Positions 30,221-38,229 of a stretch of 43,641 nt of DNA are shown one piece after another. Position numbers and translations under genes: made by a program. Source of the stretch: Dehalococcoidia bacterium (GTDB taxonomy: Bacteria; Chloroflexota; Dehalococcoidia; Tepidiformales; Tepidiformaceae); assembly GCA_020850615.1 (NCBI GenBank), contig JADZEI010000090.1, positions 1 to 43,641 on the forward strand, given 5' to 3'. The first letter of the stretch is position 1. Each line of letters starts with the position of its first letter. Below the pieces are notes generated by a model. It saw only the letters and a list, made by a program, of their open reading frames with translations, was not told the origin of the DNA and searched no databases.

Positions 30221-30264
30221 TCCGAGCCGCGACCGTGAGGGAGCGGAGGCGCACCCCCCGCACC
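30221..30264 (+). repeat. Direct repeat copy 2 with GA-bulged GTGA hairpin
   Basis: Identical over 44 bp to 30060-30103; the hairpin is at 30227-30246. These copies sit in a 653-bp gene-free stretch (30023-30675) that otherwise holds GTAG hairpins. Confidence 0.8.
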
Positions 30265-30399
30265 ACCGCCTCGCGCCAGCGCGCGACACGCACCGCCCCG
30301 GGGCACGCCCCCGCGCCACGAGCCGGCCGCTCGCTCCGCTCCTGCCCTCGCAGCGAACGGGCTTGGCACGCGCTGCCGCGAGACATCCCGCGGACAGTC

Positions 30400-30424
30400 C
30401 CGCGGAGCACTGCTCCGCGGCTAC
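30400..30424 (-). repeat. GTAG-headed hairpin, minus orientation
   Basis: On the minus strand GTAG (30424-30421) is followed by perfect 10-bp arms CCGCGGAGCA / TGCTCCGCGG around one base. It belongs to the family at 33623, 33707, 41489 and 41738. Confidence 0.75.
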
Positions 30425-30448
30425 GGCTTCGCCCCGGCCGCCGCAGCG

Positions 30449-30474
30449 GTAGTTCGCCGAGCCCGGCCTCGGCG
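30449..30474 (+). repeat. GTAG-headed hairpin
   Basis: GTAG at 30449-30452, then CGCCGAG / CTCGGCG arms (30455-30461 and 30468-30474). The stem resembles that at 41675-41697. Confidence 0.7.
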
Positions 30475-30605
30475 CCCCGCCCTCCCGCGCGCCTCTCGCC
30501 CGCCCCATAACAACGACATTGCGATCGGGTGACGACCCGGTGGCAGTACACCCCACGCACCCCCGGAGCGCCACGCGACGGCTACTGTCGCGAATCCGCT
30601 GTGCC

Positions 30606-30619
30606 GATACCCGGGTATC
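30606..30619. promoter_or_regulatory. 14-bp palindrome before the GGDEF-EAL gene
   Basis: GATACCCGGGTATC is perfectly self-complementary and ends 56 bp before the ATG at 30676; it may be an operator. Confidence 0.4.
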
Positions 30620-30675
30620 CGCGGCTCGGGCCCAGCATCGCATGCCCGGCGAATCCGCGCGGTCGAAGGGACACC

Positions 30676-32355
30676 ATGGCGAGCGACCGCGGGCCACGCA
30701 GCCTGTTGGGACTCAGCACCGGCGCGCTCTATCTCTCGGCGGCGCTTGCCGGCACACTCGGCGGCCTTGGCGTCGCGTGGGCGTTCGGCGCCAGGCAGCG
30801 CGCACCCCTCGAGACCGCCGTCGTGCTGCCGCTCGCCACCTCCGTGGTCATCTTCGTCGTCCTGACTGCCGTCGTCTCGTCGCGCGTGACGCGGGCGCAG
30901 CGCGCCATGCGCGAAGCGCTCGTCTCGCTGGAGCGCGGCCAGCGCCCGGAGGTGCCCGAACACCGCCTGCCGCGCGAGTTCGTGGAGATGCTCACCGCCC
31001 TCGACGGCGCATCCAGGCGCGTCCGCGAGACCGCCCGCCGCCTGCAGCACGAAGCGTTCACCGACGCGCTCACGGGCCTGCCCAACCGCGCCTGCTTCAT
31101 GTCCCGCTTCACCGAGCTGCTCGAAGAAGCCGCCGCCCGCAAGCAGCAGGTTGCCGTGCTCTGCCTCGACCTCGACCGCTTCAAGGTCATCAACGACACG
31201 CTCGGCCACGGTGTCGGTGACAAGCTGCTCTCCGTCCTCGGCCAGCGCCTCGCCGCGACCGTTGGGCCCGGGCAGATGGTCGCACGGCTCGGCGGCGACG
31301 AGTTCACCGTGCTCGCCGCCGACATGCTGCCGATCGAGGCGATGGCTCTCGGCGACCGCGTGGTGCAGGCGCTGAACCAGTCCTTCCACGTCGCCGGCCA
31401 CGAGCTCGTTGTCACCGCGAGCATCGGCCTCGCCGTCAGCACGCCCGGCGAGACCAGCCCGACGGAGCTCCTCCGCAAGGCCGACATCTCGCTCTACCAG
31501 GCCAAGGGCGAGGGCGGCTCCCGCTGCATCCTCTTCCGCCCCTCGCTCGATGGGCGCTCCGCCGAGAACCTCAGCCTCGAAGTCGACCTCCGCAAGGCCG
31601 TCGACCGCGACGAGCTGATCCTGCACTACCAGCCGCAGGTCGACCTCCGGTCCGGGCGCATCACCGGCGTGGAGGCGCTCGTGCGCTGGAATCGCGCCCA
31701 CAGGGGCATCATCCCGCCCGGCCACTTCATCGCCCTCGCGGAAGAGACCGGCGAGATCGTCCGCATCGGCCAGTGGGTGCTGGACCAGGCCTGCCGCGAA
31801 GCGGCCGCGTTGAATCACCAGCACGGCGGCCACCTCACCGTCTCCGTGAACGTCTCCGCGCGCGAATTCCGCAAGGGCAACCTCGTCGAGCGCGTCGCCG
31901 CGGCCCTCCGCCATAGCGGCCTGCCCGCCCACCTGCTCGAAATCGAAGTCACCGAAAGCAGCGTCATCAACGACCTCGCCGGCGCCGTCTCGACGCTCCA
32001 GGAGCTCCGCGCGCTCGGCGTGCGGCTCGCGATCGACGACTTCGGCACCGGCTACTCCTCGCTCAGCTATCTGCAGAAGCTCCCGCTCGACACGCTCAAG
32101 ATCGACCGCTCGTTCATCGAGGCCGCCGGCCGCGACGCCCGCACGTCGGCCCTGGTGCACGGCATCATCAGCCTCGCCCATTCGCTCCAGCTGGATGTGG
32201 TGGCCGAGGGCGTCGAAGTCCAGCGCCAGGTGCAGCTGCTCGAAGAGGCCGGGTGCGAACGCGGACAGGGCTACTACTTCGCGAAACCGCTCGAAACCCG
32301 GGAGCTCTCGGCCCTGATCGACCGCGTGCGCGACCTGCACCGCCGCGCCGCCTGA
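30676..32355 (+). CDS. Membrane GGDEF-EAL protein (cyclic-di-GMP turnover)
   Basis: The 559-residue product has two membrane helices (about 15-35 and 45-68), a linker, a GGDEF domain with intact GGDEF (about 206-210), and an EAL domain with GVEALVRW (about 332), DDFGTGYSS, and KIDRSFI plus AEGVE. GGDEF makes and EAL degrades cyclic-di-GMP; both active-site motifs are complete, so either activity is possible. The inhibitory RxxD site that normally precedes GGDEF is absent (GPGQMVARL instead). No separate sensor domain is seen; the membrane part may sense. GAAGG lies 6 bases before the ATG. The stop is 1 bp from the stop of the convergent protease gene. Confidence 0.93.
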   Translation: MASDRGPRSLLGLSTGALYLSAALAGTLGGLGVAWAFGARQRAPLETAVVLPLATSVVIFVVLTAVVSSRVTRAQRAMREALVSLERGQRPEVPEHRLPREFVEMLTALDGASRRVRETARRLQHEAFTDALTGLPNRACFMSRFTELLEEAAARKQQVAVLCLDLDRFKVINDTLGHGVGDKLLSVLGQRLAATVGPGQMVARLGGDEFTVLAADMLPIEAMALGDRVVQALNQSFHVAGHELVVTASIGLAVSTPGETSPTELLRKADISLYQAKGEGGSRCILFRPSLDGRSAENLSLEVDLRKAVDRDELILHYQPQVDLRSGRITGVEALVRWNRAHRGIIPPGHFIALAEETGEIVRIGQWVLDQACREAAALNHQHGGHLTVSVNVSAREFRKGNLVERVAAALRHSGLPAHLLEIEVTESSVINDLAGAVSTLQELRALGVRLAIDDFGTGYSSLSYLQKLPLDTLKIDRSFIEAAGRDARTSALVHGIISLAHSLQLDVVAEGVEVQRQVQLLEEAGCERGQGYYFAKPLETRELSALIDRVRDLHRRAA

Positions 32356-32356
32356 G

Positions 32357-33517
32357 TCACATCCCGCGGATGAGCCCCGCCTGCTTGAGCACGCCCAGGA
32401 TCCGGTCGCGCCCGATGATGCCGACCACGTGCCCCTCCCGGACTACGGGCAGGTGCGTCAGGTCGCGGTTCTCCATTTCCAGCAGGATCTCCGAGACGAG
32501 CCGGTCGGGCGCCACCGCCTGGAGCTGGGAGCTCGGCACCATCGCCTCGCGGGCGGTCATGCGGTCCCACAGCGCTTCCGGCACCGCGCGCAGCTGGTAC
32601 GCGCTCACGATCCCCGCCAGCCGCCCCTCCGCCTCCACCGCGTAGCAGACGCGCGGGTTGATTTCGAGCACACCCCGCGCCAGCGAGGCCACCGACATCT
32701 CCGGGTCCACCGTCGGCGGGTTCGTGAGCATCAGCTCGCCCGCGCGGTACTGGTCGAGCGCGCGCACGTAGCGGCTCTGCATCAGCCCCTGCCGGGCCGC
32801 GTTTTCGAGGAAGAACCCGAGGAACACGAGCCAGAGCGCGCCGAATCCCGGCTCCGCCACGTACACGTCCACGTCGAGCGCCGCCAGGATGCCGAGCGCG
32901 ATCAGCAGCCACGCGAACCCGCGCCCGGTCCACGCCGCGATCTGCGTCGAGACGCTGTGGTTGCCGGTCACGAGCCAGATCAGCGACCGGAACACGCGCC
33001 CGCCGTCCATCGGGTAGGCCGGGATCATGTTGAACACCGCCAGCATCCCGTTGGTCAGGCCGAGCCAGAGCAGCACGAGGTCCAGCGCGCGGGCGTCCGC
33101 GCCGCCGGGGTCGCGCCCGCCGAGGACGTACCACGCGGCGATGAACGCGATGCCGATGAGCAGGCTCGAAAACGGCCCCGCCGCCGCCATGAACAGCTCG
33201 GCGAGCGGCTTCTTCGCCTCCTGGGTGATGTGCGCCACGCCGCCGAGGACGAAGAGCGTGATGCTCTTCACCGGTATCCGGTACCACCGCGCGACCACGC
33301 TGTGGGCCAGCTCGTGGAGGACGATCGACCAGAAGAAGAGGATCACGCTCGTCAGCGCCATCAGCACGTACGTGAGCGTCGAGGCGTCTTCGAGCATCTC
33401 CGGGAAGATGCGGGTGGCCAGCAGCCACGTGCTGAGCCCGAGCAGGATGAACCAGCTCGGGTTGATCAGGATCGGGATGCCGAGGAGGCTGCCAACGCGG
33501 ATGTTACGAAAACCCAT
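32357..33517 (-). CDS. Site-2-type zinc metalloprotease (M50) with two CBS domains
   Basis: The 386-residue product has about six membrane helices. HELAH (about 68-72) and NMIPAYPMDGGR (about 161-172) are the zinc-binding motifs of M50 intramembrane proteases. The C-terminal 130 residues contain two CBS motifs (LTNPPTVDPEMSVAS and ligand-type LTHLPVVREGHVVGIIGRD), which bind adenine nucleotides. Such proteases cut membrane-bound regulators; CBS may sense energy state. At the start TACACT is followed by 7 bases, six of them G, then the ATG, so the gene may be leaderless or use that G-run as ribosome site. Confidence 0.9.
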   Translation of the reverse strand: MGFRNIRVGSLLGIPILINPSWFILLGLSTWLLATRIFPEMLEDASTLTYVLMALTSVILFFWSIVLHELAHSVVARWYRIPVKSITLFVLGGVAHITQEAKKPLAELFMAAAGPFSSLLIGIAFIAAWYVLGGRDPGGADARALDLVLLWLGLTNGMLAVFNMIPAYPMDGGRVFRSLIWLVTGNHSVSTQIAAWTGRGFAWLLIALGILAALDVDVYVAEPGFGALWLVFLGFFLENAARQGLMQSRYVRALDQYRAGELMLTNPPTVDPEMSVASLARGVLEINPRVCYAVEAEGRLAGIVSAYQLRAVPEALWDRMTAREAMVPSSQLQAVAPDRLVSEILLEMENRDLTHLPVVREGHVVGIIGRDRILGVLKQAGLIRGM

Positions 33518-33524
33518 CCCCCCG

Positions 33525-33530
33525 AGTGTA
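33525..33530 (-). promoter_or_regulatory. TACACT -10 box of the M50 gene
   Basis: On the minus strand TACACT lies 7 bases before the ATG at 33517. Confidence 0.45.
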
Positions 33531-33565
33531 CAGCCCCCACCCACCCACACACCGTAAGGAACCAT

Positions 33566-33607
33566 CTGTTGGCTGTTGGCTGTTGGCTGTTGGCTGTCGG
33601 CTGTCGG
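33566..33607 (+). repeat. Heptamer array CTGTTGG x4, CTGTCGG x2
   Basis: Six contiguous 7-bp units with a switch of one base after unit four. The array at 43430-43478 has the same plan. Lies upstream of the M50 gene, within the gene-free stretch 33518-33888. Confidence 0.9.
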
Positions 33608-33608
33608 C

Positions 33609-33740
33609 TCAGAGGCGAAGCCGTAGTCGCGGAGCATCGGCTCCGCGGCCCCCAGGATCACGCCTCGCGGTAGCCCGCCACCAATTCGCCCCCGGCGGGC
33701 GAAGCCGTAGCCGCGGAACACCGCTCCGCGGGATTGTCCC
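33609..33740 (+). repeat. Two GTAG-headed hairpins in tandem
   Basis: GTAG at 33623-33626 with CGCGGAGC-ATCG-GCTCCGCG, and GTAG at 33707-33710 with CCGCGGA / TCCGCGG arms. Both are preceded by GCGAAGCC. The first is near-identical to the units at 41477 and 41726 for about 65 bp. Confidence 0.8.
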
Positions 33741-33837
33741 AACCACGCCCCGCGCCAGCCTGTGTTCGTATCGGTATCCCGCATCCCCGCCTCGCGCCGA
33801 CGGTTGGCCTCAGATCGGCATCTACGGCACGCTCTCG

Positions 33838-33886
33838 CCGACAGCCGACAGCCGACAGCCGACAGCCGACAGCCGACAGCCGACAG
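33838..33886 (-). repeat. Heptamer array CCGACAG x7, 3' of the LysM gene
   Basis: Seven exact units end 2 bp from the LysM stop codon; on that gene's sense strand they read CTGTCGG. Inverted relative to the array at 33566-33607. Confidence 0.9.
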
Positions 33887-33888
33887 CC

Positions 33889-34512
33889 CTACGGCACCCG
33901 CAACGTCTGCCCCGGCTGCAGGTTCGAACAATCCGCATCGATCGACGGGTTCGCGCCGCGCAGCCCCTCGATCGTCGTGCCCAGGCTCGCCGCGATCCCG
34001 CCGCACGTGTCGCCGTCGGCCACGGTGTACTCCTTCGCGTCGCTCGACGGCGTCGGCGTGCGGTTCGTGCCCGTCCCCGTGCCGGTCGTGCTCGTGGCCG
34101 TCGCCGCCGAAGGCACCACCAGCTTCTGCCCCGGCGAGATGTTCGCGCAGTTCGCGTCGATCGTCCGGTTCGCCTTCAGCAGCGCGTCCAGCGTCACGCC
34201 CAGGTTCGCCGCGATCGCCGAGCAGGTGTCGCCCGGCTGCACTTCGTACTCCTTGCGGCCGTTCCCCGCCGGCGCCGTCCCCGCGGTCGTCGTCAGCGTC
34301 GGCCCGCCGAGGATCTGGATCGTGTCGCCGCTGATCTTGTAGACCATCGGGTTCTGGATCGGCGTCGAAGTCGGCACGAGCGCCGGGTCGGTCACGCGCT
34401 GGCCGTCGCCCTCGGCCGTTTCGCCGCCGCCGCCGCAGGCAACGAGCACCAGGCCCGCGGCCATCACCGCCATCAGAGACGCAATTCCCCTCACGCGAGT
34501 GATGCTAGGCAT
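33889..34512 (-). CDS. LysM-domain lipoprotein
   Basis: The 207-residue product has a signal peptide with lipobox LVAC, a low-complexity spacer, and two LysM domains: EYEVQPGDTCSAIAANLGVT (about 88-130) and EYTVADGDTCGGIAASLGTT (about 161-205), each ending in a PGQ.L.VP. Both have an extra Cys pair. LysM binds peptidoglycan or related glycans, so the protein probably anchors at the cell envelope. It follows the M28 peptidase gene by 11 bp with GAGG upstream, an operon; both are lipoproteins that could work together on peptides or wall material. Confidence 0.88.
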   Translation of the reverse strand: MPSITRVRGIASLMAVMAAGLVLVACGGGGETAEGDGQRVTDPALVPTSTPIQNPMVYKISGDTIQILGGPTLTTTAGTAPAGNGRKEYEVQPGDTCSAIAANLGVTLDALLKANRTIDANCANISPGQKLVVPSAATATSTTGTGTGTNRTPTPSSDAKEYTVADGDTCGGIAASLGTTIEGLRGANPSIDADCSNLQPGQTLRVP

Positions 34513-34523
34513 GGTCCCCCGCC

Positions 34524-35894
34524 TCAGGCAAACGTCGCCACGAATTCCTTGACCATCGCGTAGGCCAGGTCGCCGCAGCGCTCCAGGTCGTCCGGGTCGA
34601 TCGTGTCGATCGTGTCCTCCGGCGTGTGGAACTTGCCCAGGTCGTCCGTCGTGAGGAACAGCACCGGCACACCCTCCTCGCGGAAGCTCTGGTGGTCGCT
34701 CCCGAGGAAACCGGCCAGTTCGTGCGGCAGCGCCTCGATGTCGAGCTCCTCCGCCACGCTGTCCGCCTGCTGCACCAGCTCCGCCGACCCGATGAGCTGG
34801 ATCGCGTCGCCCAGGCCGGTCATGTCCAGGTTCAGGAACACCTCCGGCAGCGTGCCCTCGCCGGCCATCCGTTCGGCCAGCGCGTCGCTGCCGAAGAGGC
34901 CCGATTCCTCCGCGCCGAAGGTCACGAAGCAGAGCCCCGCGTCGATGCCGTCGGCCGCGAAGGCCCGCGCGAGCTCGAGCGTGGTCGCGGTGCCGCTGGC
35001 GTTGTCCAGCGCCCCGGGCGCGCTCGCCACCGAGTCGTGGTGTCCGCCGACGAGGACGCTGCAGGTCGCGCCCGGCGCCGGCCGCGCGATGACGTTCCAG
35101 CTCGTGCTGCGGATGCCCGGCACCTCGAGCGTGAGCTCGGCGCCCGACGCGGCGGCCGCCATCAGCGCGGCCCCGCTCTCCTGCGAGACGCCCACCGCCG
35201 GGATGGTCACGCCCTCGCCGCCGTTGCCGATGAAGTCGTCCGCCGCGTTGTTGATGACGATGATCGCGACCGCGCCCCGGCTCTGCGCCGACTGGATCTT
35301 CTGCGCGAACGGGATGTCACCCCGGTCCGCGAGCACGACCTTGCCCCGGACGTCTTTGCCGGCGAAGTCCTCTTCGCGCGCCAGCCCCACGTACACCGCC
35401 GTCCCGGAGGCCGAGCCGCCCGGGCTGCCGTTCATCGTGAAGCTGTCGAACGCCTCCTGCCCCGCCGAGACGCTGCCCGCGCGGAAGCGGTCGCCTTCGT
35501 ACTCGAACTCCATGACCTCGACGTCGTAGCCGTACCCGGCGAACGTCGCGCGGATGTACTCGATCGCGGCCCGGTCGCCGGCGCCGCCGGCCTCGCGCGT
35601 GCCGATGACCTCGGACAGCTGCCGGATGTGTTCGAACGCGTTCGCGCCGATGTGCTCCGCGGCGCCGAGGCTCGGCTTCGCGGTCGGCGTCGCGGTCGCC
35701 TGCGTCGTCGCCGCCGAGGTTGGGGTCGACCCGTTGCCCGGGGTGGTCGCGGTGCCGGTGGCAGTGGTCGAAGCGGTTGAGTCGGCGGGCGTCGCGGTCT
35801 CACCGGTGCCGGTCGAATCGTCCTTGTCGGAACAGGCGGAGAGGAGGGCCGCGGAAAGCACGGCCGCAAGCACCAGGGCGCGGATATTCACCAT
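34524..35894 (-). CDS. M28-family metallopeptidase lipoprotein with PA domain
   Basis: The 456-residue product has lipobox LSAC, then a Ser/Thr/Ala-rich linker to about residue 75. A PA insert (about 150-245, GKVVLADRGDIPFAQKI) precedes the two-zinc catalytic part: GGHHDSV, GALDNASG, GAEESGL, NLDMTG and FHTPEDT give the His, Asp, Glu-Glu, Asp and His ligands. It is an extracellular aminopeptidase of the M28 type. The ATG at 35894 is followed at once by GTG (35891); TACCCT lies 6 bases before that GTG, so a leaderless GTG start is possible. Confidence 0.92.
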   Translation of the reverse strand: MVNIRALVLAAVLSAALLSACSDKDDSTGTGETATPADSTASTTATGTATTPGNGSTPTSAATTQATATPTAKPSLGAAEHIGANAFEHIRQLSEVIGTREAGGAGDRAAIEYIRATFAGYGYDVEVMEFEYEGDRFRAGSVSAGQEAFDSFTMNGSPGGSASGTAVYVGLAREEDFAGKDVRGKVVLADRGDIPFAQKIQSAQSRGAVAIIVINNAADDFIGNGGEGVTIPAVGVSQESGAALMAAAASGAELTLEVPGIRSTSWNVIARPAPGATCSVLVGGHHDSVASAPGALDNASGTATTLELARAFAADGIDAGLCFVTFGAEESGLFGSDALAERMAGEGTLPEVFLNLDMTGLGDAIQLIGSAELVQQADSVAEELDIEALPHELAGFLGSDHQSFREEGVPVLFLTTDDLGKFHTPEDTIDTIDPDDLERCGDLAYAMVKEFVATFA

Positions 35895-35897
35895 GCG

Positions 35898-35903
35898 AGG
35901 GTA
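35898..35903 (-). promoter_or_regulatory. TACCCT -10 box of the M28/LysM operon
   Basis: On the minus strand TACCCT lies 3 bases before the ATG at 35894 and 6 before the GTG at 35891. Confidence 0.4.
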
Positions 35904-35936
35904 CGCGACTCTGCCGTTAAGCAGCCGAAAACCGGC

Positions 35937-36377
35937 TCAGCGGCGGAAACGCCGCTTTATCCGCTGCCACGTGCTGGCGCTGGCCGGTTCGTACTGGATG
36001 TAGCGGTCCCGCCAGTAGACGCCCTGCGAGCCGCCGCGGGTGCTGCCACCGCCCGCCGGTCGCGAACGGAAGAACGACATCGCGAAGGCGCCGAGGAAGA
36101 CGACCACGCCCGCGAACGATGCCCAGATCAGCGGCTCCCAGAAGCTCGCGAGGATCAGCCCGCCCAGCACCATCGCCGCACCGGCGATCAGGAACGACGT
36201 GAGGTTCACATTGGCCAGCGGGTTCGGCCGCGGGGCCCGCGGCGGAGCTGGCGCCTGGCTCCGCTTCGCCTTCGCCGCCATGATGGAGACGGGCTTCTTC
36301 TCCCCCGCCGGCAGGGGCTCCTCCTGATCCAGCCGGGCCAGGATCTCTTCGATCTCGCGTTCGATGCGGTCTGCCAT
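35937..36377 (-). CDS. Small membrane protein of unknown function (146 aa)
   Basis: A charged N-terminus (DRIEREIEEILARLDQEE, helical) and an Ala/Pro-rich linker lead to two membrane helices (about 78-98 and 101-117), then a basic cytoplasmic tail ending KRRFRR. No enzyme motif is seen. The topology suits a scaffold or accessory protein. GGGGTGG about 8 bases upstream may be the ribosome site. Divergent from the cupredoxin gene. Confidence 0.72.
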   Translation of the reverse strand: MADRIEREIEEILARLDQEEPLPAGEKKPVSIMAAKAKRSQAPAPPRAPRPNPLANVNLTSFLIAGAAMVLGGLILASFWEPLIWASFAGVVVFLGAFAMSFFRSRPAGGGSTRGGSQGVYWRDRYIQYEPASASTWQRIKRRFRR

Positions 36378-36485
36378 TACGCCACCACCCCAACAGTAGG
36401 CGATCCCGAGACGCGCGTCGATGGGAGCAGCGCCTGCGTCTCAACGTTTACATTACGTAGGGTGGAGATTCGCTGACGTGCCACC

Positions 36486-36514
36486 TTGCACCCGCCGCGT
36501 GGCGCCCATATAAC
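36486..36514 (+). promoter_or_regulatory. Promoter of the cupredoxin lipoprotein gene
   Basis: TTGCAC (36486-36491) and TATAAC (36509-36514) with exactly 17 bp between. Initiation near 36521 leaves a leader of about 13 nt without a ribosome site. Confidence 0.6.
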
Positions 36515-36533
36515 ACCATCGAGCCCGCCCCGC

Positions 36534-36911
36534 ATGGACCGCCTTCGCAGCCTCGCCGCCCTCGCCGCCGTCATGGCCTTCGCCGCCGCCTGCGCCGATT
36601 CCGGCGGCGGCGGCGCCCCGGGCCGTGAGCGCGTCCAGGTCGCGATAACCCTCGGCGATGGCGGCTGCTCCCCGGAGCGCATCGAAGTCGACGAGGGCCC
36701 CATCCGCTTCTACGTCACGAATCCGCGCTCCTCGACCGTGACCTCGTTCGAAGTGCTCGATGGCAAGCAGACCATCACCGCGGTCCGCAACGTGCTCGGC
36801 GGTATCGCCCGCTCGCAGGACGTCGAGCTCCAGCCCGGCACCTTCACCACCCGCTGCACCCAGGGCAGCACCGGCGGCACCGGCACCCTCATCGTCCGCG
36901 ACCTGCCCTGA
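36534..36911 (+). CDS. EfeO-type cupredoxin-domain lipoprotein
   Basis: The 125-residue product has lipobox AAAC, then one beta-rich domain: VQVAITLGDGGCSPERIEV, IRFYVTNPRSSTVTSFEVL and LQPGTFTTRC. This matches the N-terminal cupredoxin domain of the iron-uptake protein EfeO; the M75 peptidase half of EfeO is absent. Two cysteines (one in GGCSP, one in TTRC) may form the site or a disulfide. It could bind copper or iron at the cell surface. A second in-frame ATG at 36486 is ruled out because it falls on the -35 element. Confidence 0.78.
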   Translation: MDRLRSLAALAAVMAFAAACADSGGGGAPGRERVQVAITLGDGGCSPERIEVDEGPIRFYVTNPRSSTVTSFEVLDGKQTITAVRNVLGGIARSQDVELQPGTFTTRCTQGSTGGTGTLIVRDLP

Positions 36912-36915
36912 GCGG

Positions 36916-36936
36916 GGTTCGCGGTGCACGATTCAC
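36916..36936 (+). repeat. Three degenerate heptamers 3' of the cupredoxin gene
   Basis: GGTTCGC, GGTGCAC and GATTCAC, 4 bp after the stop. On the other strand they read GTGAATC-GTGCACC-GCGAACC, the type seen at 146-173. Confidence 0.55.
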
Positions 36937-37030
36937 GCGGGTTCGAACCGCTCGAGTGCTCTGGTGTCACTCGCGCCTGCGCAACCAAAGGTAGATGTGG
37001 CACCATAGGGCCCCGCAGAGGAGGTGACTC

Positions 37031-37481
37031 GTGGCGAACGAACCTCTGCCCGTGCCGACCGGCGACCTGGTCCTCTATCAGACTCCCGGATGCGCTCGAG
37101 GAGCTCATCGAACTAGGAGCCGCCGCCCGCTTCCTTGAGCCTCCGGTCATCGAGGGCGAATCCCTTGACGATGTACTCGGCGATGCGCCGAGTCGCCCAG
37201 GTCCGGAACTGGGTGCCCCGCTGCGACTTGACCCGGTATCCGACGGAGATGATGACGTCGAGGTTGTAATGGGCTACGCCCCTGGTAACCGATCGGTCAC
37301 GCTGAACTGTTGCAAAATTTGCAACAGTTGCTTCCTCCAGCAGTTCACCTCGGCGAACACGTTCCGGATGTGCCGGGACACCACCGACTTGTCGCGCTGG
37401 AAGAGGTCCGCCATCTGCTGGAGGGAGAGCCAGACGGTGTCGTCCTGCACCCGGACGTCGACGCGGGTCGTACCGTGGTCC
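37031..37481. pseudogene. RhuM-family protein gene, broken by inversion, frameshift and stop
   Basis: A strong ribosome site (GAGGAGGTGA) and GTG at 37031 open a plus-strand fragment that reads VANEPLPVPTGDLVLYQTP, ending near 37086. The continuation is on the minus strand from about 37481: DHGTTRVDVRVQDDTVWLSL, QQMADLFQRDKSVVSRHIRN, then NLDVIISVGYRVKSQRGTQF and FALDDRRLKEAGGG. These are RhuM-family segments in order. A one-base loss near 37348 (GAGGTGAAC where GAGGGTGAAC restores frame) separates two minus-strand frames, and TAG at 37115-37113 interrupts GGGS-stop-FDELLERIRE. About 395 bp has therefore been inverted inside the gene. It is a dead remnant of a virulence or phage-type accessory gene. 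Confidence 0.8.
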
Positions 37482-37547
37482 GGCCCGCAAGCCCGACTTC
37501 GACTGTGACCGCCTCGCGACGGCCGTGCGCCCGGGCACGACGCCCCC

Positions 37548-37561
37548 GTGAACCGTGAAGC
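37548..37561 (-). repeat. Two heptamers 3' of msrA
   Basis: GTGAACC-GTGAAGC, 11 bp beyond the msrA stop. Confidence 0.5.
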
Positions 37562-37572
37562 CCTCAGGCACG

Positions 37573-38229
37573 TCAGGCGCTGACCCCGCCCCCCGGGTAC
37601 GCCGCCTGGCAGAACCCGTGATTGCAGTACCCCCGCGGGTTCCGGGCGAGGTACTGCTGGTGGTATGGCTCCGCGTAGTAGAACGGGCCGGCCTCCGTGA
37701 TCTCCGTGACGATCGGGCCGTAGCCAGCCTTCGTCAGCTCCGCCTGGTACCGCTCGCGCGAGGCCTCCGCGGCCGTCCGCTGGGCCTCGTCGTGGACATA
37801 AATCGCGGACCGGTACTGCGTCCCGACGTCGCCGCCCTGTCGGTGCAGCTGCGTCGGGTCGTGGTTCTCCCAGAACACCTTGAGGAAGTCCTCGTAGCTC
37901 GCTTTCCCGGGGTCGTAGATGACGACCGCCGCCTCCGCGTGGCCGGTCAGCTGCGAGCACACCTCGTCGTACCACGGGTTCGGCGTGGGGCCGCCTGTGT
38001 ACCCCACGAACGACGAATACACGCCCGGCACCTGCCAGAGGAACTTCTCTGCGCCCCAGAAGCAGCCCATGGCGAAGGTGGCACGTTCGAAACCTTCGGG
38101 CCACGGGCCCTCCAGCGGCGTCCCGAGCACGAGGTGGTTCCCGGAAACCGGTACCGGCTGCGCGCGCCCGGGCAGCGCTTCTTCGCGAGTCGGGATGGCC
38201 ATCGGCTGGCGTCGGATATGGATAGGCAT
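37573..38229 (-). CDS. msrA: Peptide-methionine (S)-S-oxide reductase MsrA
   Basis: The 218-residue product has the catalytic motif FAMGCFWGAEKFL (Cys about 55), GYTGGPTPNPWYDEVCSQLTGHAEA and DPTQLHRQGGDVGTQYRSAI, all MsrA signatures. A C-terminal Cys (NHGFCQAAYP) can act as recycling cysteine. It repairs oxidised methionine with thioredoxin. The start at 38229 has GGGGG 6 bases upstream; a second ATG at 38202 (MAIPTREEAL) matches relatives well but lacks a ribosome site. Confidence 0.94.
   Translation of the reverse strand: MPIHIRRQPMAIPTREEALPGRAQPVPVSGNHLVLGTPLEGPWPEGFERATFAMGCFWGAEKFLWQVPGVYSSFVGYTGGPTPNPWYDEVCSQLTGHAEAAVVIYDPGKASYEDFLKVFWENHDPTQLHRQGGDVGTQYRSAIYVHDEAQRTAAEASRERYQAELTKAGYGPIVTEITEAGPFYYAEPYHQQYLARNPRGYCNHGFCQAAYPGGGVSA

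Noticed and set aside
36930-36960. tRNA-like T-arm (GGTTCGAACC)
   Set aside because: No acceptor, D-arm or anticodon arm can be folded around it on either strand.
37113-37571. A standalone minus-strand gene of 152 codons
   Set aside because: Its first two thirds are out of frame with the RhuM homology; it is one half of a frameshifted, inverted pseudogene.
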